From Brevibacillus laterosporus (GTDB lineage: Bacteria; Bacillota; Bacilli; Brevibacillales; Brevibacillaceae), in the NCBI RefSeq assembly GCF_030489605.1, contig NZ_JAUKFY010000002.1:186001-250000 (forward strand): a stretch of 64,000 nt of DNA. Direction: 5' to 3'. This document shows positions 44,221 through 53,455 of this stretch, in pieces. How positions within the stretch are numbered: position 1 is the stretch's first letter; each line of letters begins with the position of its first letter. The notes beneath the pieces are model-generated. The model worked only from the letters and a program-made list of their open reading frames with translations, did not search any database and was not told where the DNA came from. Both the position numbers and the translations under genes were made by a program.

Positions 44221-45390
44221 ATGACTGTTACTCAAGCACAAAAAATTATAAATGTGAATATTGTCACAGAAAAAGGTATTCTTGAACAGGCCATTCTCCT
44301 TATGGAAAACGGAAAAATTATCTATGTAGGCCCTGAAAATGGACAAGAAGCAGAATATGTATACGATGGAAAAGGTGCAACTCTAGCACCAGGATTCATT
44401 GATTTGCATGTACACGGTGGTGCGGGATATGATTTTATGGACAGCACACAGGAAGCAGTTGACGGCATTTGTAGCTTCCATGCTAAGCACGGTACTACTG
44501 GTCTATTAGCTACTACGATGACAGCTCCCATCGAACGTAATCTTGAAATATTAGAATTTTATTCAAATATAAAGGAGAACAAAGGTGCTAAAGTAATTGG
44601 CGTTCATATGGAGGGCCCGTTTATTAATCCTGTTTTAAAGGGAGCCCAAAATGGAGAGTGGATTGAGCCCCCAACACTTGCTAATATGCAAAAGGTATTC
44701 TCGGTCGCTCGACCTGGTCTTGTCAAGCTTATGACATTAGCTCCTGAGCTGGTTACCGAAGAAGAGGTTTTTGATCTATTGCGCGAACAAAAGGTCATTG
44801 CCTCTGTTGGACATTCCTTACAAGATTATGATGGCGCATGCCAATGCTTACGCAAAGGGGTAAATCATGCGACCCATTTAGGAAATGCGATGAAGGGCTT
44901 GCACCATCGCGATGTGGGTATTATCGGGTTAGCCATGCAGAATCCGGAAATGACATTTGATTTTATCTGTGATGGTATTCATCTGTCTCCTAACTTCATC
45001 CGTATTTTGGCAAAAGCATGCGAATTAAATCAAATGATGTTAATTACCGATGCGATGCGTGCAGCAGGCCTAGATGATGGTGAATATGATTTGGGTGGAC
45101 AAAATGTGATCGTACGTGGGGATGAAGCGCGTCTTTCTGATGGTACATTAGCGGGAAGTGTTCTTACCCTAGATAAAGCATTGTCTAACTTTATGAAGTT
45201 TACAAACATCCCTTTGGAAAAAGCAATTTACTTGCTTACAATGAACCAAGCAAAAAAATTAGGCATCAGTGATACAAAAGGTAGCATCCAAGTAGGCAAA
45301 GATGCTGATCTAGTTCTGTTATCGAAGGAATATCAGGTTATGGCTACTTGGGTGGAAGGAAAAATCGTATTTGAAAAGACGGAGGAATAG
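44221..45390 (+). CDS. nagA: N-acetylglucosamine-6-phosphate deacetylase
   Basis: NagA removes the acetyl group from GlcNAc-6-phosphate, feeding amino sugars from cell-wall turnover or chitin into glycolysis. The 389-residue amidohydrolase has the metal motif FIDLHVHGGAGYDFMD, VIGVHMEGPFINP (metal Glu), ASVGHSLQDYDGA, NHATHLGNAMKGLHHRD and the catalytic Asp in MLITDAMRAAG. GGAGGAG precedes ATG 44221. nagB follows with no gap, as a two-gene operon. No nagR-type regulator follows in this window, unlike B. subtilis. Confidence 0.96.
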   Translation: MTVTQAQKIINVNIVTEKGILEQAILLMENGKIIYVGPENGQEAEYVYDGKGATLAPGFIDLHVHGGAGYDFMDSTQEAVDGICSFHAKHGTTGLLATTMTAPIERNLEILEFYSNIKENKGAKVIGVHMEGPFINPVLKGAQNGEWIEPPTLANMQKVFSVARPGLVKLMTLAPELVTEEEVFDLLREQKVIASVGHSLQDYDGACQCLRKGVNHATHLGNAMKGLHHRDVGIIGLAMQNPEMTFDFICDGIHLSPNFIRILAKACELNQMMLITDAMRAAGLDDGEYDLGGQNVIVRGDEARLSDGTLAGSVLTLDKALSNFMKFTNIPLEKAIYLLTMNQAKKLGISDTKGSIQVGKDADLVLLSKEYQVMATWVEGKIVFEKTEE

Positions 45391-45393
45391 ATG

Positions 45394-46128
45394 ATGCAGG
45401 TACAGGTTTTTGAGGATTATAATTCACTCAGCCGTTATGCAGCAGATATTTTTTTAGAACAGATTAAGAAAAAATCTGATTCCGTTCTGGGGTTAGCTAC
45501 GGGCGGAACACCAGAAGGATTTTATCGGCACCTGATTACTAGTTATAAGGATCAAAAGCTGGACTTTTCACGATTACGCACTTTTAACCTGGACGAATAT
45601 TATCCGATTAAGCGTGAGCATCCACAAAGCTATTGGACATTCATGCATGATCATCTGTTTGCTTATGTCAATATACCAACAAGCAATATCCACCTTCCCA
45701 ACGGCGAAACGACCAATGTGGATGCAGAGTGCAACCGATATGAAGAAGAGATAGGAGCCAACGGAGGAGTAGATATTCAAATACTAGGAATAGGTGAAAA
45801 TGGTCATATTGGCTTTAATGAACCAGGAGCTTCTTTCGATTCGCGCACTCGCATGGTCGAGCTGACTGAGAACACGATCCAAGCCAACTCTCGTTACTTT
45901 GACAGTGTGGAGGATGTACCGCGTCATGCGATCACAATGGGGATTGCTAGCATTATGCAAAGTAAAAAAATCGTTATTCTCGCAGCGGGTGTGAAAAAGG
46001 CAGAGGCAGTAGCGAGAGCGATTCAAGGTGAAATTACCGAAGCGCTGCCAGCTTCAATTTTACAAAAGCATCCTGATGTAACCTTCCTTCTAGATAAGGA
46101 AGCAGCCTCCCTGCTCAATCATAACTAG
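45394..46128 (+). CDS. nagB: Glucosamine-6-phosphate deaminase
   Basis: NagB converts glucosamine-6-phosphate to fructose-6-phosphate and ammonia. The 244-residue protein shows GLATGGTPEGFYRHLI, TFNLDEYYPI (active-site Asp), GIGENGHIGFNEPGASFDSRTR and the lid region. ATG 45394 lies 7 bases after GGAGG; the adjacent ATG 45391 is closer to the site and touches the nagA stop. The length is typical of the Gram-positive monomeric type without the allosteric tail. A terminator follows. Confidence 0.96.
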   Translation: MQVQVFEDYNSLSRYAADIFLEQIKKKSDSVLGLATGGTPEGFYRHLITSYKDQKLDFSRLRTFNLDEYYPIKREHPQSYWTFMHDHLFAYVNIPTSNIHLPNGETTNVDAECNRYEEEIGANGGVDIQILGIGENGHIGFNEPGASFDSRTRMVELTENTIQANSRYFDSVEDVPRHAITMGIASIMQSKKIVILAAGVKKAEAVARAIQGEITEALPASILQKHPDVTFLLDKEAASLLNHN

Positions 46129-46141
46129 CACATAGCGCTAA

Positions 46142-46176
46142 AAAGACTGTCTATACCAAGTAGACGGTCTTTCTTT
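46142..46176 (+). terminator. Intrinsic terminator after nagB
   Basis: AAGACTGTCTA (46143-46153) pairs with TAGACGGTCTT (46161-46171), one mismatch, followed by a T-rich tail. Confidence 0.82.
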
Positions 46177-46417
46177 ATGTAGAAGAGAAGAATTGTTGAA
46201 TCGTTCATAGTGAAGAGGACAGGTCTGAGTTGAGTTGCTTTTTTTATATAAAAAGGTTTTTAATTTTAATTTTGTATAAAATTACATTTCACTATATTTA
46301 CCACAACATATCAATCTCCGTCTTAAGTTGGATAAAAGCTCCACCTGCTGGCTGTTCTGTTATTTCAGAAAATTAGAGAGAATAGAATAAAAAAGGAAAG
46401 AGCTGGGAGGAACAGAT

Positions 46418-47650
46418 GTGAGACGTGTTGTCGTATCGGTTTTGGGTGCCTCTATGTTGATAGTTAGTGGCTGTGGGGGGCATGTGGAGCCAGTAGCTAG
46501 TGTACAAGAGGAGAAAAATAACAAATGGGTGGAGACCTATAAGATTGAACAAGCACCAACGTCAACTTTACAAGGATATTCGGGAGTAGTTGAAGCAAAT
46601 AAGCAGGTCATGCTAGGCTTCGGCAGTTCAGGAAAAATCGCACAAGTAAACACCGAAAAAGGGGCACAGGTACAGCAAGGTCAGGTCTTGGCCTCTTTAG
46701 ACGCGAAAGCATATCAGGTTGCTGCTCAGGCTGCCGCAGGGCAAGTACAGTCTGCAACTGTTGCCGCTCAGGAAACAAGGAAAGGAGCCTCTCAAGAAGC
46801 ACTCGCGCAGCAAAAAATCAGACTGGAGCGAGAGCAGCAAATTGCAGCAGAGGCCAAAAAAGCCGCGAAGCAGGGCGATGTTTTGTTTCAAGGCGGTGCG
46901 CTTTCAAAAAATGATTATGAGGCTCTTCTTCTCAAAGAAAAGCAAGCAGAGATGAGTGTAAAAAATGAACAGATTGCCCTTCAGGAGCTTCAAAGAGGAG
47001 CAAATCCAGATCAGCTAGCTAGAGCAAATGCTGCCATTACGCAGGCAAACAGCGAGGCTGTACGTGCACAGGAGAGTTTGCAACAAACCAAAATCATTGC
47101 CCCGTTTTCAGGAACGATCGTAGCTGTGCATGAACAGACAGGTAAGGTCGTCGCTGGGGGACAAAGCGTAATTGAGCTTGTTGATTTGAAAACCGTTAAG
47201 GTGGTTTTGGCTGTTGAAAACGACGAGGTAGGATTTTTTGCTGAAGGGAAGCAGGTAGAGGTACAGGGTGCTTCGGGTGTGAGCAGTAAGGGGACTATTC
47301 AGTTTGTCTCACCTGTGATTGACCAAGCAAACGGGAAATATCGAGTGGAAATTAATATGAATAACTCAGATAAAAAATGGCGAGGAGGTATGATTGCAAA
47401 TGTAAAGGTACCTCGCCCGTTGCAGGGATTTTTATTGCCTCTAGAATGTGTAGGACTTGCAAATGAGACCCATTTCGTCATGAAGGTGGAGAATGGCATT
47501 GTTAGGAAACAACCTGTGCAAGTCGGACAGATTATTAATGGAAGTATTGAAATTGTAAAAGGTGTCTCAGCAGGGGAACAGGTGGTAAAAAGCGGAATCA
47601 CCTATATCGTTGACGGTGAGAACGTAGCAGTGAAGGGAGTAAAACAATGA
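46418..47650 (+). CDS. RND efflux adaptor (membrane fusion) lipoprotein
   Basis: The 410-residue protein has a lipoprotein signal (LIVSGCGG, Cys at about 19), a lipoyl/barrel-sandwich half motif (MLGFGSSGKIAQVNTEKGAQVQQGQVLA), a coiled-coil hairpin of about 110 residues rich in Ala and Gln, then IIAPFSGTIVAVHEQTGKVV and a beta-barrel. It is a HlyD/AcrA-type periplasmic adaptor, here anchored by lipid to a Gram-positive membrane. GTG 46418 has GGGAGG 7 bases upstream. It overlaps the pump gene by 4 bases. It should link the RND pump to the outside of the membrane. Confidence 0.9.
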   Translation: MRRVVVSVLGASMLIVSGCGGHVEPVASVQEEKNNKWVETYKIEQAPTSTLQGYSGVVEANKQVMLGFGSSGKIAQVNTEKGAQVQQGQVLASLDAKAYQVAAQAAAGQVQSATVAAQETRKGASQEALAQQKIRLEREQQIAAEAKKAAKQGDVLFQGGALSKNDYEALLLKEKQAEMSVKNEQIALQELQRGANPDQLARANAAITQANSEAVRAQESLQQTKIIAPFSGTIVAVHEQTGKVVAGGQSVIELVDLKTVKVVLAVENDEVGFFAEGKQVEVQGASGVSSKGTIQFVSPVIDQANGKYRVEINMNNSDKKWRGGMIANVKVPRPLQGFLLPLECVGLANETHFVMKVENGIVRKQPVQVGQIINGSIEIVKGVSAGEQVVKSGITYIVDGENVAVKGVKQ

Positions 47651-50600
47651 ATAAACTCCTATCATTCTTTCTCCAACGAAAGCTTATTGTGTATCTCTTA
47701 ACTCTAATGATTTTATTCGCTGGCTTTGCTTCTCTAGCTTCCTTTAAAGTATTTCTGGTTCCAAAAACGAATTTGCCTTGGATTATTGCTACTATTTCTG
47801 GCGGGTCACTTCCTCCCGAGGAAATGGAGAAAAAAGTAGCCGAGCGAGTAGAAAAAGAAGTGAAGGGAATGGAGGAGGTAAAGGACTATTTTTCATCCTC
47901 TTCTAGCGGCAAGGTTCAAATCACTTTGGTAGCTAAGGAAGGAAAAGGGGAGGCAGCAAAGCAAAAACTGGAGAGCATTATTAATCGTGAGCGTTCCAAT
48001 TTTCCCAAAGAAGTCGAACATAGTAATATCTATCAGGCCAATTATGGTGATGAAACCCTGATGGTGTTGGGTTTAACAGGCAATGATCCTCAATCATTAT
48101 ATAATTATGCTCAGGATACGCTAAAAGAGCGAATTGAGGCAGTATCTGGAGTGAAAGGCGTAGAGATTAGCCAAGGAAGCTTTGAAAATAAAATCGCAAT
48201 CATCTTATTGCCAGAGAGACTCTCGGCTTATCAGGTAACCCCTGCACAGATCTATCAGGAGCTACAAAAACAAAATTGGAAGCAGGCGCTAGGGACACTT
48301 GATAACGCCGGCTATCAGACGGTTATCGAATTGGATAAGACACTACATCATGTAGAGGAATTAAAGTCTGTAATGATCCCAACACCAAGGGGAATGACAT
48401 TGCTGGACCAATTGGCAACCGTGAAAGATTTACGGGGAAGCGAGAGTGATCAAACTCTTGCCATCTATAAAGGAAAACCCTACGTAGGTATCTCGGTAAA
48501 ACGTACAGAGGGCAGCGAAATTATACCGACCCAAGCAAGGGTAGAACAGCTTATTGCCCAGATCAATCAAGAAGCAAACGGAATTTATCATCTTACATCC
48601 ATTTTTGAAGCGGCTTCTTTTATCGAGCATTCAATCAGTAATCTAAGCAGAGATGTTATGATCGGCGGGGCTCTCGCTATTTTGATCTTGTTTATCTTTT
48701 TACGTAACTGGCGGGTTACGATGGTCATTGCTACCACGCTGCCGCTTTCGATTTTAATGACATTTATTGCACTGAAGATATTTGGCTATAATTTCGATAT
48801 GGTAACGCTTATTTCTCTTAGTCTGTCCGTTGGTTTAATTGTTGACGCTGCGATCGTGGTACTGGAGAGTATCTACCACTACCGAGAGCAGGGAAAAGCA
48901 TTGCGAGAGTCGATTTTACTAGGTACGAAAGAGGTGCTTACGCCTGTATTATCGTCACAGATCACCATGGTAGTTGTATTCTTACCTTTAGTATTGGCAG
49001 GCTTTGATGAAGCGTTGACCCCTATTTTCACTACGATTGCTTTTACCGTGACAGCAGCTATTGTATCATCTACGATTGTATCAATTTTCTTTGTGCCGAT
49101 TTTCTCAGATAGCTTTCTAAAAAATGATAAGCAAAAGGTGAATGGAGAAAATCACAAGGATAATATTCTAGTGCGGGGCTTTGACCGTATCTTGCATCTG
49201 TGTTTGCGTCGACGATTTGTTACACTTGGTCTAGCTTTTCTCATGTTTTGCAGTATCTTTGTACTGGCCCCCCATGTTAAAACCAATCTGGGAATTGATG
49301 TGAATGAGAACTTTATCTTTGCAGACATTACGTTGCCGCATGGAACGTCCTTGGAAGCTGCCAAACAAGTCATTTCTCAAACGGAAGAAAAATTGTCTGC
49401 GATAAAAGAAATAAAAGATGCATACATTGGTGGAAATCTAGAACGGTTGCAGTTAAAAATCGCATTATTACCGAGAGCAGAGCGCTCACTGAGCAAAGAA
49501 GAAATTAGCAAGCTGGTCATGGAAAAAACAAAAGAAGTAACAGGTGTAGAACGCTTTTCCTTTAGCACCGATAGTCCAGACGGTGGTGCAGTAACTGTTG
49601 AAGTCGAGATTACTGGCAAGGATTTAGAGAAGGCAAAAGAATTAAGTGAGCAAGTATCAGCAATGCTTGTTGGTATAGAGGGTATTTCAGGTGTTCGCAA
49701 CGATTTTAGTGAGGGGAAAGAAAAGATAACTCTTATTCCTATAAAAGAAGCAATGAATCGATTACAGGTGGAGGAACTTGTTCTAGCTCAGCATTTATCC
49801 AGCATGATGGGTGAGCAAAAAGTGGCTGAACTTACAACCGACGGAACAAATGTGGATGTAATGGCTCGTTTGCCTGAGCAAGAAATGAAACATCCTGAGC
49901 AACTAAAGAAGCTATTGATTCCCACACAAAATCAAACGATGATACCATTAATAGATGTCGTCGAATGGAAATATGGTAAGACACCGCAACAAATTAATCA
50001 CCGAAACGGGGAACGTGTCATTAAAGTGTCTGCCGATCTTGTAGGAATCGATCCAGGGAATGCTACCCGTTTGTTACAAACGAAGCTGGATCAATTGGTA
50101 GTGCCGGCTGGCTTGCAAGTGGAGCTAGCAGGCAGTCTTAAAAATCAAGAAAGCAATATGTCCAGTGCATTGTTTGTATTTTTAGGCGCTATTGCTTGCA
50201 TCTATCTGATTATGGTTGCGCAATTCGGACGTTTGTCGCATCCATTTATCATAATGCTGACATTACCTATGGCTGGGGTAGGCGTTGTTACTGGTCTAGT
50301 TTTGACACAACGCATGATGACAGCTATGTCCATCATTGGCATCATTATGTTAATCGGTATTGTCGTCTCCAATGCGATTTTGTTAATCGATCGCATCAAT
50401 TTACTTAGAAAACGCGGCGTGTCGTTACAAGCAGCAATTATTCAAGGGACTCATGAGCGAGTGCGCCCCGTTTTGATGACTAAAATTACCGCCATTTTGG
50501 GTATGGTACCCATGGCTTTGGCATTTGGAGATGGGGCTAGCTTAGAAGCTCCACTTGCAACTGTAGTAATAGCTGGACTTGTGTTTCACACGTTAGTTAC

Positions 50601-50742
50601 ACTAGTGCTGGTGCCGGTGCTGTATTCCGTATTTGAAGAAATTCGGGATTGGCGGGACCATAAAAGAGACAAGCGCATGCAAAAACGATTACAGAGATCA
50701 TTAGTGGCATCTGCAGAGGGTGCAGCAGTGGAAGAAAAATAG
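47647..50742 (+). CDS. RND family efflux transporter (AcrB/SwrC-like)
   Basis: The 1031-residue protein has the RND plan: TM1, a large extracytoplasmic loop, a block of helices (about 335-500), a second loop and a final helix block. The first loop has the porter-domain motif PPEEMEKKVAERVEKEVKG. In TM4 the usual Asp-Asp pair of AcrB appears as VDAAIVVLES, so one Asp is replaced by Ala. The nearest known relative in Bacillales is SwrC, which gives surfactin self-resistance. It is translated with its adaptor (ATGA overlap). The substrate is unknown; a lipopeptide role is only a suggestion. Confidence 0.9.
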   Translation: MNKLLSFFLQRKLIVYLLTLMILFAGFASLASFKVFLVPKTNLPWIIATISGGSLPPEEMEKKVAERVEKEVKGMEEVKDYFSSSSSGKVQITLVAKEGKGEAAKQKLESIINRERSNFPKEVEHSNIYQANYGDETLMVLGLTGNDPQSLYNYAQDTLKERIEAVSGVKGVEISQGSFENKIAIILLPERLSAYQVTPAQIYQELQKQNWKQALGTLDNAGYQTVIELDKTLHHVEELKSVMIPTPRGMTLLDQLATVKDLRGSESDQTLAIYKGKPYVGISVKRTEGSEIIPTQARVEQLIAQINQEANGIYHLTSIFEAASFIEHSISNLSRDVMIGGALAILILFIFLRNWRVTMVIATTLPLSILMTFIALKIFGYNFDMVTLISLSLSVGLIVDAAIVVLESIYHYREQGKALRESILLGTKEVLTPVLSSQITMVVVFLPLVLAGFDEALTPIFTTIAFTVTAAIVSSTIVSIFFVPIFSDSFLKNDKQKVNGENHKDNILVRGFDRILHLCLRRRFVTLGLAFLMFCSIFVLAPHVKTNLGIDVNENFIFADITLPHGTSLEAAKQVISQTEEKLSAIKEIKDAYIGGNLERLQLKIALLPRAERSLSKEEISKLVMEKTKEVTGVERFSFSTDSPDGGAVTVEVEITGKDLEKAKELSEQVSAMLVGIEGISGVRNDFSEGKEKITLIPIKEAMNRLQVEELVLAQHLSSMMGEQKVAELTTDGTNVDVMARLPEQEMKHPEQLKKLLIPTQNQTMIPLIDVVEWKYGKTPQQINHRNGERVIKVSADLVGIDPGNATRLLQTKLDQLVVPAGLQVELAGSLKNQESNMSSALFVFLGAIACIYLIMVAQFGRLSHPFIIMLTLPMAGVGVVTGLVLTQRMMTAMSIIGIIMLIGIVVSNAILLIDRINLLRKRGVSLQAAIIQGTHERVRPVLMTKITAILGMVPMALAFGDGASLEAPLATVVIAGLVFHTLVTLVLVPVLYSVFEEIRDWRDHKRDKRMQKRLQRSLVASAEGAAVEEK

Positions 50743-50774
50743 AAATGTAGCATAGGGATAAAAGAACGAAACCA

Positions 50775-50828
50775 AGAAGGGCTCTCTTTACGCCATTAGG
50801 AGTGAGGAGAAGCCCTTCTATTTATTTC
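50775..50828 (+). terminator. Intrinsic terminator after the RND operon
   Basis: AGAAGGGCT (50775-50783) pairs with AGCCCTTCT (50811-50819), with a long loop that has further CTC/GAG pairing, and a T-rich tail. Confidence 0.75.
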
Positions 50829-50911
50829 GACCAGTTCTAAAGATTTCTTATGACATGCTAGATTTGTTTGTAGATATCCTCTAAAATATGGAAAAGGGAG
50901 AGGGGAATTAC

Positions 50912-51607
50912 ATGACAAACGTATTTGCTCTACATATACCAGCAGAACTAGATAAGGATACATTTACCCGTTTATTAGATCATGTATCCCAAGAAAAACG
51001 TGAAAAAATTCTTCGATTTCAAAGACGTGAGGATGCTTATAGGGGATTGCTGGCTGATTTACTCGTTCGCTATATTTTGCTTACACATCATTTTATTCCT
51101 AAAGAGGAGATTGAATTTCAATACAATGAGTATGGTAAACCTTACCTGCCACATACAAATTGCAATATTAACTTGTCTCACTCCGGTGAATGGGTAGTGT
51201 GCGGTACAGGCATTGAACCTGTAGGAATTGATGTAGAACAGCAAAAGCCCATAGATATGGAAATTGCTAAGCATTACTTTTCAAAGCAAGAGTACATGGA
51301 TTTAGTAGAAAAATCAGAAGGAGAAGAACAACTTTCTTATTTTTATGACCTTTGGACGTTAAAGGAGAGCTATATCAAGGCAGTTGGGAAGGGACTGTCC
51401 ATTCCTCTTTCCTCTTTTTCCATTAGAAAAAATGAGAATGGTGCCATTGATTTTAGCGAAGAGACACCGTCACAGACGAATTGGTTTTTTAAACAATATC
51501 AGCTAGCTAAAGGATATCCGTTGTCTGTATGCAGTGCCAGTAATCAGTTTGCAGAAGAAATAAAAATGATTCGAGTAGACCAATTGATTCAATATTTTGT
51601 CTCCTAA
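50912..51607 (+). CDS. Sfp-type 4'-phosphopantetheinyl transferase
   Basis: The enzyme moves phosphopantetheine from CoA to carrier domains of non-ribosomal peptide or polyketide synthases and fatty-acid ACP. The 231-residue length is that of the Sfp class. It has NINLSHSGEWVVCG, VGIDVEQQKPID (Mg-binding) and FYDLWTLKESYIKAVGKGL (WxxKES/A) motifs. ATG 50912 follows GGGAGAGGGG. Its presence suggests the genome makes non-ribosomal peptides, as Brevibacillus does, but none of the synthases is in this window. No carrier-domain gene lies next to it. Confidence 0.93.
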   Translation: MTNVFALHIPAELDKDTFTRLLDHVSQEKREKILRFQRREDAYRGLLADLLVRYILLTHHFIPKEEIEFQYNEYGKPYLPHTNCNINLSHSGEWVVCGTGIEPVGIDVEQQKPIDMEIAKHYFSKQEYMDLVEKSEGEEQLSYFYDLWTLKESYIKAVGKGLSIPLSSFSIRKNENGAIDFSEETPSQTNWFFKQYQLAKGYPLSVCSASNQFAEEIKMIRVDQLIQYFVS

Positions 51608-51650
51608 ATCTAATGAGAATGTCATTTGTAGCGAAAAGGAGGGAGGAAAT

Positions 51651-52664
51651 ATGTATCAAGCATTGCTACATCACGGTCAATCAGGCTTAAAAGGGGTTAC
51701 ATTAGGAGTACGAGCTAAACGGATATTGGCTGCTGATGAGGTGCTAGTTCGGCTGAAGGCATCCGGTTTAAACCGTCGGGATTTACTCACTATTATGTGG
51801 CGAAGCGAACAAGACGCTCCGCTCGTTCTTGGTGCTGATGGTGCTGGAGAAATTGAAGAAATAGGTAGTGAAGTAGAGGGATGGCATGTAGGTGACGAAG
51901 TAATCTTGCATGCAGGTGTAAATTGGTTAACCAAAAGCGATGCTCCTCCTGTCTCGTTCGAAATTTTAGGGACTTCCTTCGATGGTACCCATGCGCAGTA
52001 TATCGCAGTTCCTGCTTCCCTGCTCGTGAAAAAGCCTGACTATCTAACATGGGAAGAAGCCGGGGTACTATCTGTAGCAGCTCTTACTGCTTATCGGGCA
52101 ATACGTACAAAAGGACAGGTCAAAAAGGGAAATACGGTGTTGATTCCTGGAATTGGGAGTGGAGTAGCTACCTTTTTACTTCAAATGAGTAAGGCCTTGG
52201 AATGTCGTGTCATTGTTACTTCCCGAAGCAAAGCGAAACAAGAAAGGGCTCTGCAACTAGGTGCTGATGTTGCAATTGATACAGCAACCGATTGGAACGA
52301 GGCCTTACAGGGCGAGAAGGTTGACGTCGTGTTTGACAGTGTGGGTCCCGCTACATTTCAGCAATCATTGCATCAACTGCGCCCAGGGGGGACATGCGTT
52401 ACATTTGGTGCCACTACCGGTGATATCATAGAATTTAATCTAAGAAGCTTTTTTTACAGCCAATGTAATATTCTAGGGACCACACTTGGCAGCAAGGAAG
52501 AATTTATTGAGATGCTAGGCTTTATGGAACAACATCAAATCCGCCCGATTATAGATCACGTCTATGAGCTAGAGCAAGGTGCAACTGCCCTTCAACGACT
52601 ACAGGATTCGGAACAGTTTGGCAAAATCGTATTACGCAGAAGAGAAGCAAGGGATTTATCCTAA
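51651..52664 (+). CDS. Zinc-type alcohol dehydrogenase / quinone oxidoreductase family (MDR) protein
   Basis: The 337-residue medium-chain dehydrogenase has an N-terminal GroES-like domain (VRLKASGLNRRDLL, GADGAGEIEEIGSEVEGWHVGDEV). Its Rossmann fold carries LIPGIGSGVATFLLQMSKAL, then FDSVGPATFQQSL. The zinc-binding cysteines of classical alcohol dehydrogenases are absent, so it is probably a zinc-independent reductase. The NADP/NAD preference is not clear. The start ATG 51651 follows AAAGGAGGGAGG. It is not obviously tied to its neighbours. Confidence 0.85.
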   Translation: MYQALLHHGQSGLKGVTLGVRAKRILAADEVLVRLKASGLNRRDLLTIMWRSEQDAPLVLGADGAGEIEEIGSEVEGWHVGDEVILHAGVNWLTKSDAPPVSFEILGTSFDGTHAQYIAVPASLLVKKPDYLTWEEAGVLSVAALTAYRAIRTKGQVKKGNTVLIPGIGSGVATFLLQMSKALECRVIVTSRSKAKQERALQLGADVAIDTATDWNEALQGEKVDVVFDSVGPATFQQSLHQLRPGGTCVTFGATTGDIIEFNLRSFFYSQCNILGTTLGSKEEFIEMLGFMEQHQIRPIIDHVYELEQGATALQRLQDSEQFGKIVLRRREARDLS

Positions 52665-52831
52665 GGGCTAAGACGCTTAGATTTTCGAAGAAAAAGAAAG
52701 AATTTCTCAGATAAGATTTGATGAAAAATATAATCCACATATGCTTGTAGCAGTTTTCTGCAAGATTTACTTCTAACTCTCTTCATTCTCGCGTATGCAT
52801 GTACAAATAGGGCGGAAAGGGAGAGTTACGA

Positions 52832-53311
52832 ATGAAAGTATTTGTAATTAGTTTGCGCAAGTTGCTATATGGCTCTGCTGTAGGGGTTGGCTTAGTACTT
52901 GCCATCGTACTGGTAATATGGAAAGATCCATTACATGTCGCAACCCTGTTCCAATTTGATCGGGAAAGCATGGAGACAACAGCAAAAGTAGCAGACAACC
53001 CGTTTGCCTCCGAAAGGCCTCAGGTAGCTATGGATGTACAGGTAGAGAATAATGAAATAGCTGTTAATCTCATTACAACAGGCTTTACCTTTACGGAAGA
53101 GCAGTCCAACGCGGAACAAAAGTTGGAGTCCATGCATGGGAAGGGACATGCACATCTATATGTGGATGGAAAAATGATTCAGAAGATTTATCAACCCCAA
53201 TTTACTATTAAAAATATGCCTAAAGGGGAACACGAATTGAAAATAGAATTAGCTTACCCGAATCATCTATCCTACAAGGTAGAAACAGTAAAAATACTGC
53301 AAATCAAATAG
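52832..53311 (+). CDS. Uncharacterised membrane-anchored protein with a His-rich beta domain
   Basis: The 159-residue protein has an N-terminal membrane segment (about residues 12-30) and an extracytoplasmic beta domain. Within it, HGKGHAHLYVDGKMIQKIY and MPKGEHELKIELAYPNH recall the layout of FixH/YtkA-like or DUF4399-type domains, which have paired histidines and may bind metal. That likeness is by eye only. GGGAGAG precedes ATG 52832. It is followed by an acyl-CoA synthetase gene in a separate unit. Confidence 0.75.
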   Translation: MKVFVISLRKLLYGSAVGVGLVLAIVLVIWKDPLHVATLFQFDRESMETTAKVADNPFASERPQVAMDVQVENNEIAVNLITTGFTFTEEQSNAEQKLESMHGKGHAHLYVDGKMIQKIYQPQFTIKNMPKGEHELKIELAYPNHLSYKVETVKILQIK

Positions 53312-53455
53312 ATGGGAAAGAAGTGCCTCGATGGTTGATACCTTATCGGGGACTTTTTGCTATATAAAATGACCAATAAAAGATATGATGGTATATAGCA
53401 GGAAAATTTATGGTTCGTTGAAATGTTCTGATTAATGTGCCTGGGAGGTCGAAAA

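Noticed and set aside
50196-50408. Plus-strand 70-codon frame inside the RND pump gene
   Set aside because: It is a shadow frame inside the clear 1031-codon gene.
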